Positions 1 to 12,000 of a stretch of DNA of 64,000 bases are shown here, one piece after another. The stretch is from Euglena gracilis (taxonomy: Eukaryota > Euglenida > Euglenophyceae > Euglenales). The notes below the pieces were generated by a model, which ran no database searches, had not been told where the DNA came from, and worked only from the letters and a program-made list of their open reading frames with translations. The translations under genes were made by a program, and so were the position numbers. The stretch's first letter is position 1. Every line of letters begins with the position of its first letter. The DNA lies in the NCBI GenBank assembly GCA_039621445.1, contig CP154957.1, positions 44,255,503 through 44,319,502 on the forward strand. Reading direction: 5' to 3'.

Positions 1-637
1 GTGGTGTGGTGGCTGTAGAAAATTGGTTGAATGGGAATGGCGGAGTTCATCGTTGGCAGACGCATATGCATGTATGCACATACACAAGTATAAATGACAC
101 TATTGCAAATGATAGTTTTTGGGCAATCCACCAGTTATTCCGAGGATTTCTTCTGGCTCTCTGAGAGTTTTTGGGCCTGAGGCGCCAGAAAAATGGTTTA
201 AACCCTGCTCACCGCATTCCACCAGCAATGCTGCAGGTGAACAAATGAGCAACTCAGGTGCAATGCCAAAATTGGAAAGTCAGAACCAGGGGAGTTCTGA
301 AGGACCGGGGGGGGGGGGTATCTCACTGGGAAAAGTCCTGGCTGGGGAAAAAGTCCTGGCTGGACCCCTCCCGGGGGGGGGGGGGTCCAGGCGGTACCCC
401 GAAAACAGTCAAAAAAAACAAGCAAGTTTGGCTTTTGTCTTAATAGGAGGTGAAACCCCAAAAATACAACTAAAATGCCATTTTGCACCATTTCTGACCC
501 CTGTTTTAAGTTTGGTCCAGTCCAGCTTCCCTGAGCTGGCCCAAACTTTATTTCAGTGGTCCCTGGGGGGGGGGTTCTGAAGCCTGGCTGGGAGCTACTG
601 GCTGGAAGATAGGTGCTGGCTGCCCTGGCCCTCCGGC
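1..637. other. Noncoding stretch downstream of the F-box gene
   Basis: No supportable exon. It holds a phrase like AGTCCTGGCTGG repeated around 333-363 with poly-G runs at 308-318 and 371-385, and a related phrase (CTACTGGCTGG, GGTGCTGGCTG) at 593-622. The same phrase recurs near 51950, 52262, 53068, 53363 and 59885, so this is a dispersed repeat rather than a gene. Confidence 0.5.
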
Positions 638-2402
638 TTAAGACCCCTGATCGGAACCCCCTTCAATGTGTGGTCCGAAGGTCTCAACGAGACTTGTGGA
701 AACATGGAGGACTTTGACGACACACCGCTGCTTCGCCTCCTCGATATCCATCAGTGGGCTTTCGGTTGCGCAGTAATAGGCGGCATACACCGTCGCGTCC
801 GGAAGCACAAAGATGGGCTTGACTACGTTGGGGGCCTGAAGAGGAGTTGCAATAGTGCGCCATTGGAACTGCGGCTTTGAACTAAAAACAGGCGCCTCTG
901 GAAAAACAGGAAGGGGTGGGTCAGACAGTCAGACCCCCCCCACCCATTGGGATGAGAATGGGGTGGGGGACACCTCCCTACCATCCACAAGGTTTCAGGG
1001 ACTCCCACTCAGCCCTGCCTGCAGACCTGAGCTAATTGCCATGACCGAGGTATGGCGCTACAACAGTTGAGAAGGCAGGAGAACACCCAAGAGTGGGGAC
1101 ATGGTCGGGGAAGTCGCCCAATGACCCACAAAACCAGGGGGGGGGGGGGCGGTCATACCATTTTGGCGTCCGTCAGGCGGCGTAGCATTTCCATCAAGAA
1201 GTGGGAGGACGGGGCCGGGATGTATCGCAGCTTGGTCGCCTGCTCCTCAGACAGCACCTCGTCCCCGTGGCGGTCGATGATGACCTGGGGCAGGGGAAAC
1301 CATGGGAAACCAAAACACACGGCACGCTACGACCGGCACCTCACACACCACACCACGCAAACTGCCATGCCGCAAAGCATTCATCCCTCACCCATCCGTC
1401 CGCGGTTTGTCATGCCGCAGAGAGGGGGAGGGGTGGTGTGACATACCACAGAGGCAGAGGTCGGTGCGGTGAGGTCGTCGTCGCTCCGCACCGCCGCCTC
1501 GCACTCCATTAAAGCGCTGAGGCACCACTGGTATGGCCCCTGCCCCCGGGAGGAGGGCGGCCGCTGCCACCCCAGCCGGAACCGCCGACAGGCGCCGATA
1601 AGGGGCAACCCCCCACAGAGTTGATGGATGAAGGTTCCCAGCGTCGCCTGACCGCTGGGCAAACACCTCCTCTAACAGGTCCGCAGGTGGGACAGCCACG
1701 TGCAAGTAGTCATCCTGCGGGGACATGGCACGCAACGGGAGCAGTGGTGACGCCACCCCCCCCCCCAAAAAAACAACAAACCACATTCTGAGAGCCCAAT
1801 ATTTATGCAGAAGGGCGGCCTGATGCTGTCAGGCTTGATTCATTCTTGTGCCCAACATTCCTTCAAAACCGACGGTCAACAACTGAAAGCATCGAGTCAC
1901 TCGGCGCGCAGATCCTTCCTTGGAAGGAGATACACAGGGGGGGGGGGGGGCGAGGAAGTTACCAGCGTCCCCAGCAGCAGTTTGAGGAGAGCGAAGCGCC
2001 GGGGAACCAGCTGCCAGTCGAGGATCTCCGGCAAAATCACCGCGTCCCAGGTCGCCTCTCATTCAGGCGGCGGTGGCCCCGGGAGGGGGAGGGAGAGAGG
2101 TGGGGTCCCCCACGGCACTCGGTTGGACTTGCCCTACAACGCTACGATACTGGGTAGGACCCGCCCCGGGGCTACGGGAGGGACCACGGCGGTTCTGAGC
2201 CTCACCGGCCGCCCGGCCCAGGTCCTCCCGCTCCAGCAGCGTCACCGCCCGCCACCTGCGGCACACATGGGGGGCCGTGAGGATGTCCGGGCCGAGGAAG
2301 GCGAACGCCACCGCGAGGAGGTCTGCGGACAGCTCCGTGACGGGGGACCGCTGCGGGGCCGCCGGGCTGCCGACTCCCAGCGGCACGGGGCACAGCGCCG
2401 CA
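638..2402 (-). CDS. F-box protein (5' end incomplete)
   Basis: Six exons read in one frame: 2206-2402, 1963-2057, 1654-1714, 1450-1583, 1159-1284 and 638-835, ending in TAA at 638-640. All phases agree. The first exon carries an F-box: ELSADLLAVAFAFLGPD followed by APHVCRRWRAV, the usual LP.ELL..I.S.L....L.....VCR.W pattern that binds Skp1 in SCF ubiquitin ligases. The remaining roughly 200 residues (for example KPIFVLPDATVYAAYY and GPYQWCLSALMECEAA) match no substrate-binding repeat I recognise, so the target is unknown. Four introns are GT-AG; the 70-nt intron at 1584-1653 is nonconventional. The first exon begins at an acceptor (CAG at 2403-2405), so upstream exons exist, probably within 2403-2870 before the stop of the next gene; the methionine was not found. 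F-box assignment rests on motif reading alone. Confidence 0.75.
1584..1653 (-). other. Nonconventional intron (70 nt) in the F-box gene
   Basis: The intron starts GGTCAGGCG and ends CTGTCGGC. CAG is at +4 to +6, CTG at -8 to -6, and CAGGCG pairs with CGCCTG. Removing it joins EEVFAQ to RFRLGW in frame. GCGGT occurs at both borders. No GT/AG pair gives the same frame. Confidence 0.75.
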
Positions 2403-2870
2403 CTGCCTGGGGAGAAGGGGGGGGGAACAGTGCCGTCGGCAGCAGCACAATGGGCACAACGCTGCCCAATAAATCCAGGGGTTGTGACGACCTCTCTGTC
2501 CAGTGCTTGTTCCGATGCAAAAGTACCAATCACCGACGCACCCACGTAGAAAAATTTGAGGAAACAATTATTACTCACTGATCGCGATTAATAATTGGTG
2601 GCGCTCATTAAAATTAATCCCAATGCCTTGCCCCTTTTCACCCTTGATGCTTCCAAAGAAAAACTTCATTTGGAAAAAGAGAAAATTTCCGATCCATTTT
2701 CATCAAAGTTGGTCCGTTTTAGGCACCTTGCAAGGCAAAATATCTGTTGCTGTGCCACTGCCCTTCGACGGAATTTAGACTTGTCGATACGGAGGAGGGC
2801 AAAGGCAGGTAAAAGGTGTCAGACTGGAACACCCACCCAGAAGGATGTCCTGATCGACCGTCCTGAGCAA
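2403..2870. other. Gap between the unknown gene and the F-box gene
   Basis: It should contain the missing 5' exon(s) of the F-box gene. An open minus frame with ATG at 2578 exists, but its sequence is not distinctive, so no exon is called. Otherwise AT-rich with no repeat family seen. Confidence 0.4.
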
Positions 2871-5778
2871 CTAATGTGTTTTGTAAAGGTCCTTGCGTTT
2901 GGCGGTTATGAGTGACTGGGAGAGTTGCGCAACAGTGACCACAGCGTGGTTACGAGGCGGACCGTAATGGGGGTTCAGGTGGTACACGCCCTCCGAGGTG
3001 ACGCAGTAGCAGTCGAGGGGGCCGAACAGCGCGTCGCAGTGAGGTTTCTTTTTCTTTTAGCCTCTCACTCAGTCTCAGGGGGAGGGGGGTCCCCACCAGC
3101 CCGAGTGGGACTCCCCAAAATCGGGCCGTCAAAAACATTTCCCAAAAAAATTTTCTCGGCACTTCATGCCAAAACCCATACCCGGGTCTCTGGCCCAGGG
3201 GGTCTAACCCCCCTCTCCCTCTCTCGCGCGGGGGGTGGGGGGTTCTTCTGACTTAAAAAGAAGTCTGGTCGCAGTCGCAGAGCGGCTGCCAGCACGCCGT
3301 CTCGGGGGACAGCGTCTGTAGGCAAAACATCTGCGACCGGCCGTCGTAGGTCACGTCGCACGTCAGGCGGCCGGCATGGGTGATGAAGTGCCGGGCGAAG
3401 GAGAGCCGCTCCTCTGCACCGTCACCAGGGACCTCGGGCTGGAGGTGGTCGGTGGGCAGGCCATCGCCGGGGGTGGGCACGCATGTGGACATTGCACGGT
3501 GAAAGGCACGGTTTGTGGAGCGAAATGTGTCCCCAAACCGCGAAATGTGTGCCCCAAACCTCGCGAAACAGCAGCCCATATGTATTGAATTCTCATGTTT
3601 GCATTCCACCATTTGGAACTTCAATGATACTCCCTGCTTTTTTCACAAACTTTTTGGGTCAACACTCTGGGGGCGACAACAACAAAAGCCGTAAAAATCG
3701 GATGGAAACCAAACAACCGGGCTGGTGGTCCTTGTAGTTCTGCAGGGGGGGGGGGGATGCAACTTGGCCGTTCAAATTATGCAAGTAAAAAAATGCAAAA
3801 AATGCAAAAAAAATGCAAAAAAATGCAAAAAAATGCAACTTGCATAAAACCCCTGAGAAAAGGCTGGAATATAACAGAGTTTTGCTGCCTAAAATCCGTA
3901 AACATGTGACAATGCCGGTGTGCCTGTCAATGATTCACAAAGAAGATCTCCTGGAAGACAACGGCAAGCACTGAAGCTTTGAAAAGCAACATGAATGGCA
4001 CCTGCACGTTCAGACTAAGCAAATCGTCCCTCCAAGTCACCATTGAACACCAATAAAGCGGACATTTAGGACATTTACGAAAATGGAGAGCATACCTGAT
4101 GCTAGGAATTCAGCACAAAGGTCATTTTTTTGCATAAAATTTTTACAGGGCAAAAAATTTAATGCAAAAAAAAATGAAAATCTCAGAAAAACCTGATTAT
4201 CCAAAAAAAATTGCAAATTATGCAACTTGCAGTACCAGTTCCAGCGCTCACAACCAGACAGTAGGGAGGAGCTCTGGAAGCTGGGGGTGGGAGTCAGGGG
4301 TTTTTTTAAGGCCGGGGGGGGGGGGGGGGGGGGTCCCCCCCCACCCACCCAACCCCTGGGGGGGGGGGGCCGGGGGGAGGGGGGTCCGGGGGACCCACAA
4401 AAAATGGCCGAAAAATCGCGAAAAGTGCTAAAAATAGAATTTTTTCGGCGCCTGCAGCGCCGAAAAGTATATCCCACCCCCCTCCGGGGGGACCCCCCCC
4501 GGGGGGGGAGGGGGTCCGGCGGACCCACCCACCCTACCCCCCCCTCCCCCCCCGGAGGTCCAAACTTAAAAAAATCCCCGGTGGGAGTGCCGGGTGTTCA
4601 CGACACCCTTCATTCAGCTGTTGTTCTGGCCGGTGTCGTACACCCTTGATTGGCCACAGATTAAAACGTTCCACCAGGTCGCAGAAGGACGCCAGAACTC
4701 AGGGGAGGAATATACACACCCCTCAGTCACTCTGTCACTCCGAAAACACCTGTAACCCCCCCCTTCTGGACCTCCCTCCCACCCAAACTGATGCACCATG
4801 GATTCTCCCAACCTCCCACCGATGCCCCATGGGTTTTCTTCCCAGCCTTTTCAGAAATTCTTTCCTTTGTTGTTGCGTCAGTTTCAAGAACAGGGATGAG
4901 GGGCTTTTTCAAGGTTTGAAAAAAAGCCCTGTTCTGAGGGCGCCCCTCGCGAAAAAAACAACGTCTTAGCACTTGTCAAGAAATCCGTTTTTCGGGGTTT
5001 TCACAAGCTTTCAAGGAAATGCAGGCTGCAAAACATGGCGAAAATTCTGCACATCGGCGAAAATGTACCAACAGGCAAAAAAACCCAAGAGCGAGGGGTT
5101 AATTAAAGGTAGGTCTAGGAATTACAAACAGCCAGGACCACCCCATCCAAAAAAAAAAACGAAACACAACAAAAATGGGGGTGAATTTCACTTTTTTTTT
5201 TCGCCAAGGATTGATAGAGGCACAGAAAACAAGTCCCTTCTTTTGTGCAATTGTGCAAAAGAGAACCAAAAAAGCGTAATCGAAAAATAGACCGCCTAAA
5301 TTTTGTCTTGCCTGGCTACCTATTGAAGATGTGCCAACGGAACGTGGGAAAACTCGTTAAAACAATGGCTCATCTGGACATTGAAGATGGTGTTGAAACA
5401 CAGCTGAGCCATGGAATCAAAAAAAAAAATTCAATAAACAAAAAAAAAACAATCATTCAAACAACAAAAATCAAAAAAAAAATTCAACAACAACTTCAAA
5501 ACACAAACAATTCACGAACAAAATACAAACCAAAAGGTTTCAAAAAAGGAAATGCAGGCTGCAAAACTGTCGACATTCTGCACATCGGCGAAAATGACCA
5601 ACAGCAAAAAACCCAAGAGCGAGGGGTGGCAGGTGGAACGTGTACAACGTGCAGTGGTCACTGCAGGAGCAGCTGGAGCCCGGCTGGTCAAGGAGATGGC
5701 GGCAGGGCAGGGCCTTCAGTGCCTGGCAATATTTATGTGAGCGGAATAAAATAGAACTGAATGCCTTTGGATGTGTGT

Positions 5779-5820
<42 letters not shown>

Positions 5821-5860
5821 CGAAGTATGGGAAAGTTGTGTGATTGAAAGTGGTGTGTGT

Positions 5861-5915
<55 letters not shown>

Positions 5916-5978
5916 GTGCTGTGAATGTGTGTGTGTGATTTAGTCGGTGGTGTTGTGTGTGTGTGTGTGTGTGCTTGT

Positions 5979-6046
<68 letters not shown>

Positions 6047-9000
6047 TGTGTGTGTGATGTGTGTGTGTGTGTGTGCGTGTGTGTGTATGCTGTGTGTTGT
6101 GTGTGTGTGTGTAGTGTGTAGTGTCTGTGTGTGTGTAGTGTGTATAATGTGTAGTGTGTGTGTGTGTAATGTGTAGTGTGTAGTGTGCGTGTGTGTGTGT
6201 GTGTCTGTGTTGTGTTGTGTGTGTATGTGTTGTGTTGTGTGTGTGTGTGTGTGTGTGTGTGTTGTGTGAGTTGTGTGTGTGTGCGTGTGTGGTGTGTGTG
6301 TGTGTGTGTGTGTGAGGTGTGTGAGGTCTGTGTGTGTGTGTGTGTGTGGAGTGTGTGGTGTTGTGTGTGTGTGGTTGTGTGTTGTGGTGTGTTTTCGTGT
6401 GTGTGGGGTGTGTTTGTGTTTGTGTGTGTGTGTGTGTGTGTGGTTTTGTGTGTGTGTGTGTGTGTTTGTGTGTGGTGTGTGTTGTGTGTGTGTGTTGTTG
6501 TTGTTGGGTGTGTGTGTGTGTGTGTGTGCAGTGGTGTGGAGGGGGTATGTGTTGTGTGGTGAGTGTGTGTGTGTGTTGTGGGTTGTGTGGGGGTGTGTGG
6601 GTGTGTGTGTGGATCAAATCTTATTAATATGTGGTGTTGGTGTGATGTATGTGTGTGTGTGTGTCAAGTGTGATGTGTGTGTGTGTGTGTGGTACAGTAA
6701 TGGTGTGTGGTATTGTTTGTGGGTAGGTGGTGTGGCATAAGGTGGGGGTAAATAGTGTGAGTGGGTGGTCAATTTGGAAGAGGTTGGGTGTTGTTTGTAG
6801 TTGGGCCGGTGGGTGTGTGGTGTAGAAATTGTGTGTGTTTTATGTTTTTTATTTATTTTTTGGTGTGTGTATAGAAGTGTGTGTATGTCCTGGCGGGGAG
6901 TTGATGAGTGTGTGCTAGAATAAGCTGTTGTGTAGCGGAGGTGTGGTGCTTTTAACTCGGGTCCCGTATAGAGCACGTGGACCCCCGAAAATACGTGTGG
7001 ACAAAGTGCAGGCTGATGGTCTCTCGCCCCCTGGGGATGTGGATGTGCAAGTGAGATCATCACAGGACTGCAGGGGTGCATCAGCTGGCCAGGAACTGGG
7101 GAGGGGTGTTTATCCACTATCGCAACGTCCCTGAGACAAATTACACAGGGAATGATTGTTGTTCAAATCACGCTGTAAACCCACTAATGCCAGCCTTATC
7201 TACTTCCATTTCAATACAGAGACATGTGTGGTAATTTCAAAACAGCTGCACAAATAATCCAAAAGCTTCGGTCAATTTGCCACCAGTTACTTAGGCGGCC
7301 GAATTCGCACTTAAGCTTTTTTCCTTTTGATGCGCGCAATTGCGCAAATTTACGATTTTTTTGTAACCCCTGGGACCCTGTACCCTGACAGCCGGAACAC
7401 GATGTATGAGCTATGACACCCCTCCACTGGAGGGGATTGACTGCCAGTGGTCTGGTGTGCATGCTGCTTGCCAGGTGACGTTAATAGGACGGAGGGTGAG
7501 ACTGGTGCTGTTGTACATCAAACGGGAGAGAGGCACACACCCCTTGTAACGACACTTGGAAACGGTGCTGACGTGCTGGCTGAACTGGCTGTGACACTAC
7601 CACCACCGGTAAGAACACACTGAGTCTCACTAGATAACAACACCACAGGCACACAGACTACGTGAGGCAGTCATCACGCAACTGATGTGTGTTTATGGGC
7701 GCAATTGCGCAAATAAAACAATTGTGTTTGATGCGCGCATTTGCGCAAATAAAACGTAAACCGATGATATTAAAATGACGTGTTTATGGGCGCCAGTGCG
7801 CGCACCAACAAATTTGTTTATGTGCGCATTTGCGCAAATGCGCGCACCACCAAATGTGTTTGATGCGCGCATTTCCGCCCACCAAACACGTACGTTTTCC
7901 TTCCATGTTAAAAGACATCTTAAGGACCATGAACTAGAAGGTTTAAAAACGTGATGGACGTGTTGGTGCGCGCAATTGCGCAAATAAACACAATTACGTT
8001 TGTGCGCGCATTTGCGCAAATGCGCGCACAAACATTTTATACACCGCTTCAAAATGATGTGTTTGTAGGAGCCTTATAGCACACAAACAAAGTTGTGTTT
8101 ATTTGCGCAAATGCGCGCATCAACACACATCAGTTGTGGGATACCATCTCCTGCTCCGTGACGACTGGCGAACACAATTCCTCACGTCAGCCAATGATTT
8201 GCACCACGATTACATGCTGATGAAATTTGTGGTGAGAGGTGGTGTGGAGTGTTCACTGGAACACGGCATGTGACTGGCCAAAATTTGCCTGCCTTACGTG
8301 TGTACATTTGCACTGCTGTTACCCGGCCCACACGACCTGTTGTTTTGGCGTCATGCGTTTGGCAGTTAAACGTGATGAATTGATGACATGCAAACGACCT
8401 GTGACTGTTGGACACCTTTCTGCAACAGGACTGCGTTACAAGAAGACAAAATTTGGCACCTGAAATACCCGGGACGTGTCGGGCCGGAATCCGTTTTATG
8501 GTTTTCTTTGCCATTTTTCCCTTGAAAAATGTAAAAAACACCGGTTTTTGTGCACAATTTGGGGGGAGTGGGTCCCACCGCTTTGATACGACCAATCGAG
8601 TGGTGGTGGTTCACCACTTCCTTGTACCCAAAGTAACGGGTGTTTGAGGGCCACCTCTCTCCAGCTGTTGGTTGCCATGCACTGGCACCACGTCGTCCCC
8701 CCAGTCTTACACCCCGGTGGCGGGGTATAACGTGGCCGCTGTGGTGGGTGTCGTTGCACCGGGGAGGTCGACGCCGGCCTGCTGGGTGCTGAAGCATCAG
8801 CAGCTGATGGGGCTGCAGCGGCGGAGCCGAAGCCGCAGGCCAGCCGCAGGGCCCTTGGGAACCAAAAATTAGTGCCGGTGGACGTGTACTGTTACTGGGT
8901 GGCTGTGCACCCACCATCAAAAGATGCTATGTTTCCATCTTTTGCCGGGCCTGTCGATGGTCCAAAAACGGCACAATAACACCATATCCCGGAGGGGACG

Positions 9001-12000
9001 GTGTAGTCATTTGGGTTGAACCCACTCAGAAGCCACTAAGGGTGGCTGTAGGAGCACCAAAGGAAGTCACTTATTACTCCTCCATTGGTGGTTTACTTAC
9101 GCATTTGCGCGCATCACGTTGTTTTATGGACGCAAGTGCGCAAATAAAACAGATGTAAACTGAACAATTATCTGTTTTATTTGCGCATTTGCGCCCACAA
9201 ACAACGTGATGCGCGCAAATGCGCAAGTAAACCACTTCCGCTGTCGGCGTTTGACGGCTGTGTTTCTGTCACACCGTTCTTCTTTGCGTTCATTTGCGCA
9301 AATGCGCGCATCAAACACAAAACATTTTTATGCGCGCATTTGCGCAAATGCGCGCATAAAAATGTTTTCCTTTTGATGCGCGCATTTGCGCCCATAAGCT
9401 TGCGCGTTGACAAACAGTGTGGCAAACCCACCAACTGGATGGCCCGTCAGTCCGTGCCGTCACGGCCTCTTTGTCACACCGTTTATCAGCAGCGTCAGTT
9501 TGTGGGTACCAAAGCCCAACACTGGAAGGACAAAATTGTGTTTATTTGCGCAATTGCGCGCATCAACATAAACATGTTGGTGCGCGCAATTGCGCGCATC
9601 AAACGTAATTTTGTCCTTCCAGTGTTGGGCTTCTTCTGCAGGGTTCTTTGCCACACAACTGGTTGTGTGGGTCCTGGGTATAAGCTGGGTGGGAGACACC
9701 CGTCCCCTTTATTCCCTTCTTTCCCTGCGGACCCCATTTCTTCACTCTCTGCGCATCCCTTCTCAAACACCCCACACTCACCTTCCTTCCCCTGCGTCCT
9801 TGTCGCCGGCTCGGTCACACCACACCCACACCCCCCGGACCTTCCTCCCTGCGCTTTAACAAACAGCCCACAAACACCACACCAAGGCGCCACAAGCAAC
9901 GCAGTCCGACAAACACCCAGGACGCACACCGCCGGCAGGTCGGACACACTCGGGGACACAGCCGAAAGAAGCAACAGGGGCAGTAAAGGTCCCGTTCCCA
10001 TGGTGCTTTTTTGCGTTTTTTTCAGGGTGGGCCGGCAGGGTCCCGTAGGTTTGGGCCCACAAAGTCCTTCCCGACACCCCCAAAAATCACTGTTTTTCGC
10101 CAAAGTCCCGGGGGTCTCACAGCCAAAATCAGAATTTCGATCATTTTTTGTGCTCTCTTGTTGCCGTGTTTTCACACCCCCCGGACCTTCACAGCCGAAA
10201 CAGAGCAGAATCAAAAAAATCGTAAATTTGCGCAAATGCGCGCATCAAACGAAAAAAGCTTAAGTGCGAATTAGGCCGCCTAAGAGTTAATCACCCAAAC
10301 AGAAATACTCCATATATCGGTAAAAGTTCCGAGTACAACTAGAAGATGCCTGGATTGACACAACGGCAGAAATCAGCTCCATATGAAATGGAGGGCTGAT
10401 GGGAGACTTGCATCATGCACACCTGCCAGCAGGTCCAGCAGCCGCACGCTGAGGTACCCCGTGTCCACGGAGCCATCGGGCGTCTCGTCCTCCGTCGGGT
10501 CGGACACATACACCAGGGCCAGGACGGAGGTGTTGCCGAGGTGGACGAAGCGGTACACACAGCCCGTGGGGTTGACGGGGACGTGCCCCCGCCCCGGGCC
10601 AGCCGGGGGGGGGGGGGGACGATGGGGCGTCCCCATACCGCACTCGACCTTCAACGCAGGTCCGTGGGGACAATAAAAAAAAGTTTAAAAAATGCAAAAC
10701 AATATCATACAAAACAGCAAAATAAACAATAAAAATAAACAATAACAAACATAAAAAAAAAATACAAAACAAAGGCAAACGGCACAAGGAGACAACCAGC
10801 CTTTCCACTGGGAAGCCTCTGGGGGGGGGGCACTCGAGAATCCGCAGCAGGCACCATCCAACGAGCCCGAACGCTCAAAACTCCCACCGCGGTTGTGGAC
10901 TGCGTCTTGTTGGTGTCTGGCGACGCCGCGGCTGGGGCATCCCCGGAAGTGGAGCACGGACGGGGCCCAGCGTGCATCGCAGAGGGCGCCAGGTGTGGGT
11001 CGCCACCTGCAGGCAAATGCCGGGTGTGAGGCAAGCATGGGAGGTCTCCTGCTTTCTTGCCTTTACCGTCATTTTAATGATTTGACGCACAACCGGCATG
11101 AGAACGCATTCTGTCCCTCTGCTGTCCCTGGCTGCTGTTTTTTGAAGGTTTGTGTATTTTTTGGAATATTGAATTGCAACCGTGAAATGCCTGCCTCAAA
11201 GGAGGAGGAATGCAATATTTCTTATGAAAGAATTTTGAATGATTTTTGAAAGTTTGTGCTGATTTGCTGCAGGCAGAGAGGGAGGACAGGAAAGAATTTT
11301 TTCACTTTGTTTCGAGTTAAAAATGTTGTGTAAAACTGGAAAAGCGCAATGAAAGGGCCAGAAAAAACTTTTTCCTTTCAGCCAAAAAAAACTTGCTTAT
11401 TGATATATATGGCACAAGAAACTCTCATATATCCTATCTTGCAGGGCATCTTAACAAATGGGGGTATACCATTGAAGGCAAACACACCACCCCCAGCACC
11501 TTTGAGGGAATCTGTGCCAGAATCGTCAATTTCGGACAAAGCTGTACCCCTTCATACTGGATCTGGGGCGCACCTCAAGGGTGTCAAACGCCACGGAATC
11601 TGTGTCCACCTGGAAGCTGAACGGGGAGAAGAGCAGCTGGGTGGCCGGGGCGGCCAGCATCTCCGGGCAGTCCAGCCACCCGATGTTCCACCACATCATG
11701 GGCACCCCTGGAGGACGGAAGCGGCGGGGTGGCAATTGGGAGTAGGAGAGGAGTGTGGCAGAGTATCCCCGCAGTCAAACCGGCACACCGGAAAAAACGT
11801 GGCAGAACGAAAAGTTTGGATGGGGATGGGGATGGGGGTATGCTGAAATGGGTGCCTTGTACTTTGGAGTGCCTGCCCATAGCAGGCATCCCCCCTCAGA
11901 TGCACTTTGGGTTCTGTCTGGTTTAAGGCCTGGCACTACATTCCGCTTCTGGCCCTTTCAACGGAGCAACTCCTAATAATTGTCCGACCCCATGTTTACT

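Noticed and set aside
4037-4649. Open frames on both strands over the 4.3-kb G/C island
   Set aside because: Pro/Gly strings from homopolymers with no conserved motif.
5940-6617. Long open frames (up to 225 codons) in the GT tract
   Set aside because: Pure Cys/Val or Thr/His strings produced by (GT)n; no coding signal.
7690-9620. Regularly repeated GCGCAAATGCGCGCA resembling a CRISPR array
   Set aside because: Spacing is irregular, units are inverted as well as direct, the block is bounded by TIRs with a target duplication, and the genome is eukaryotic.
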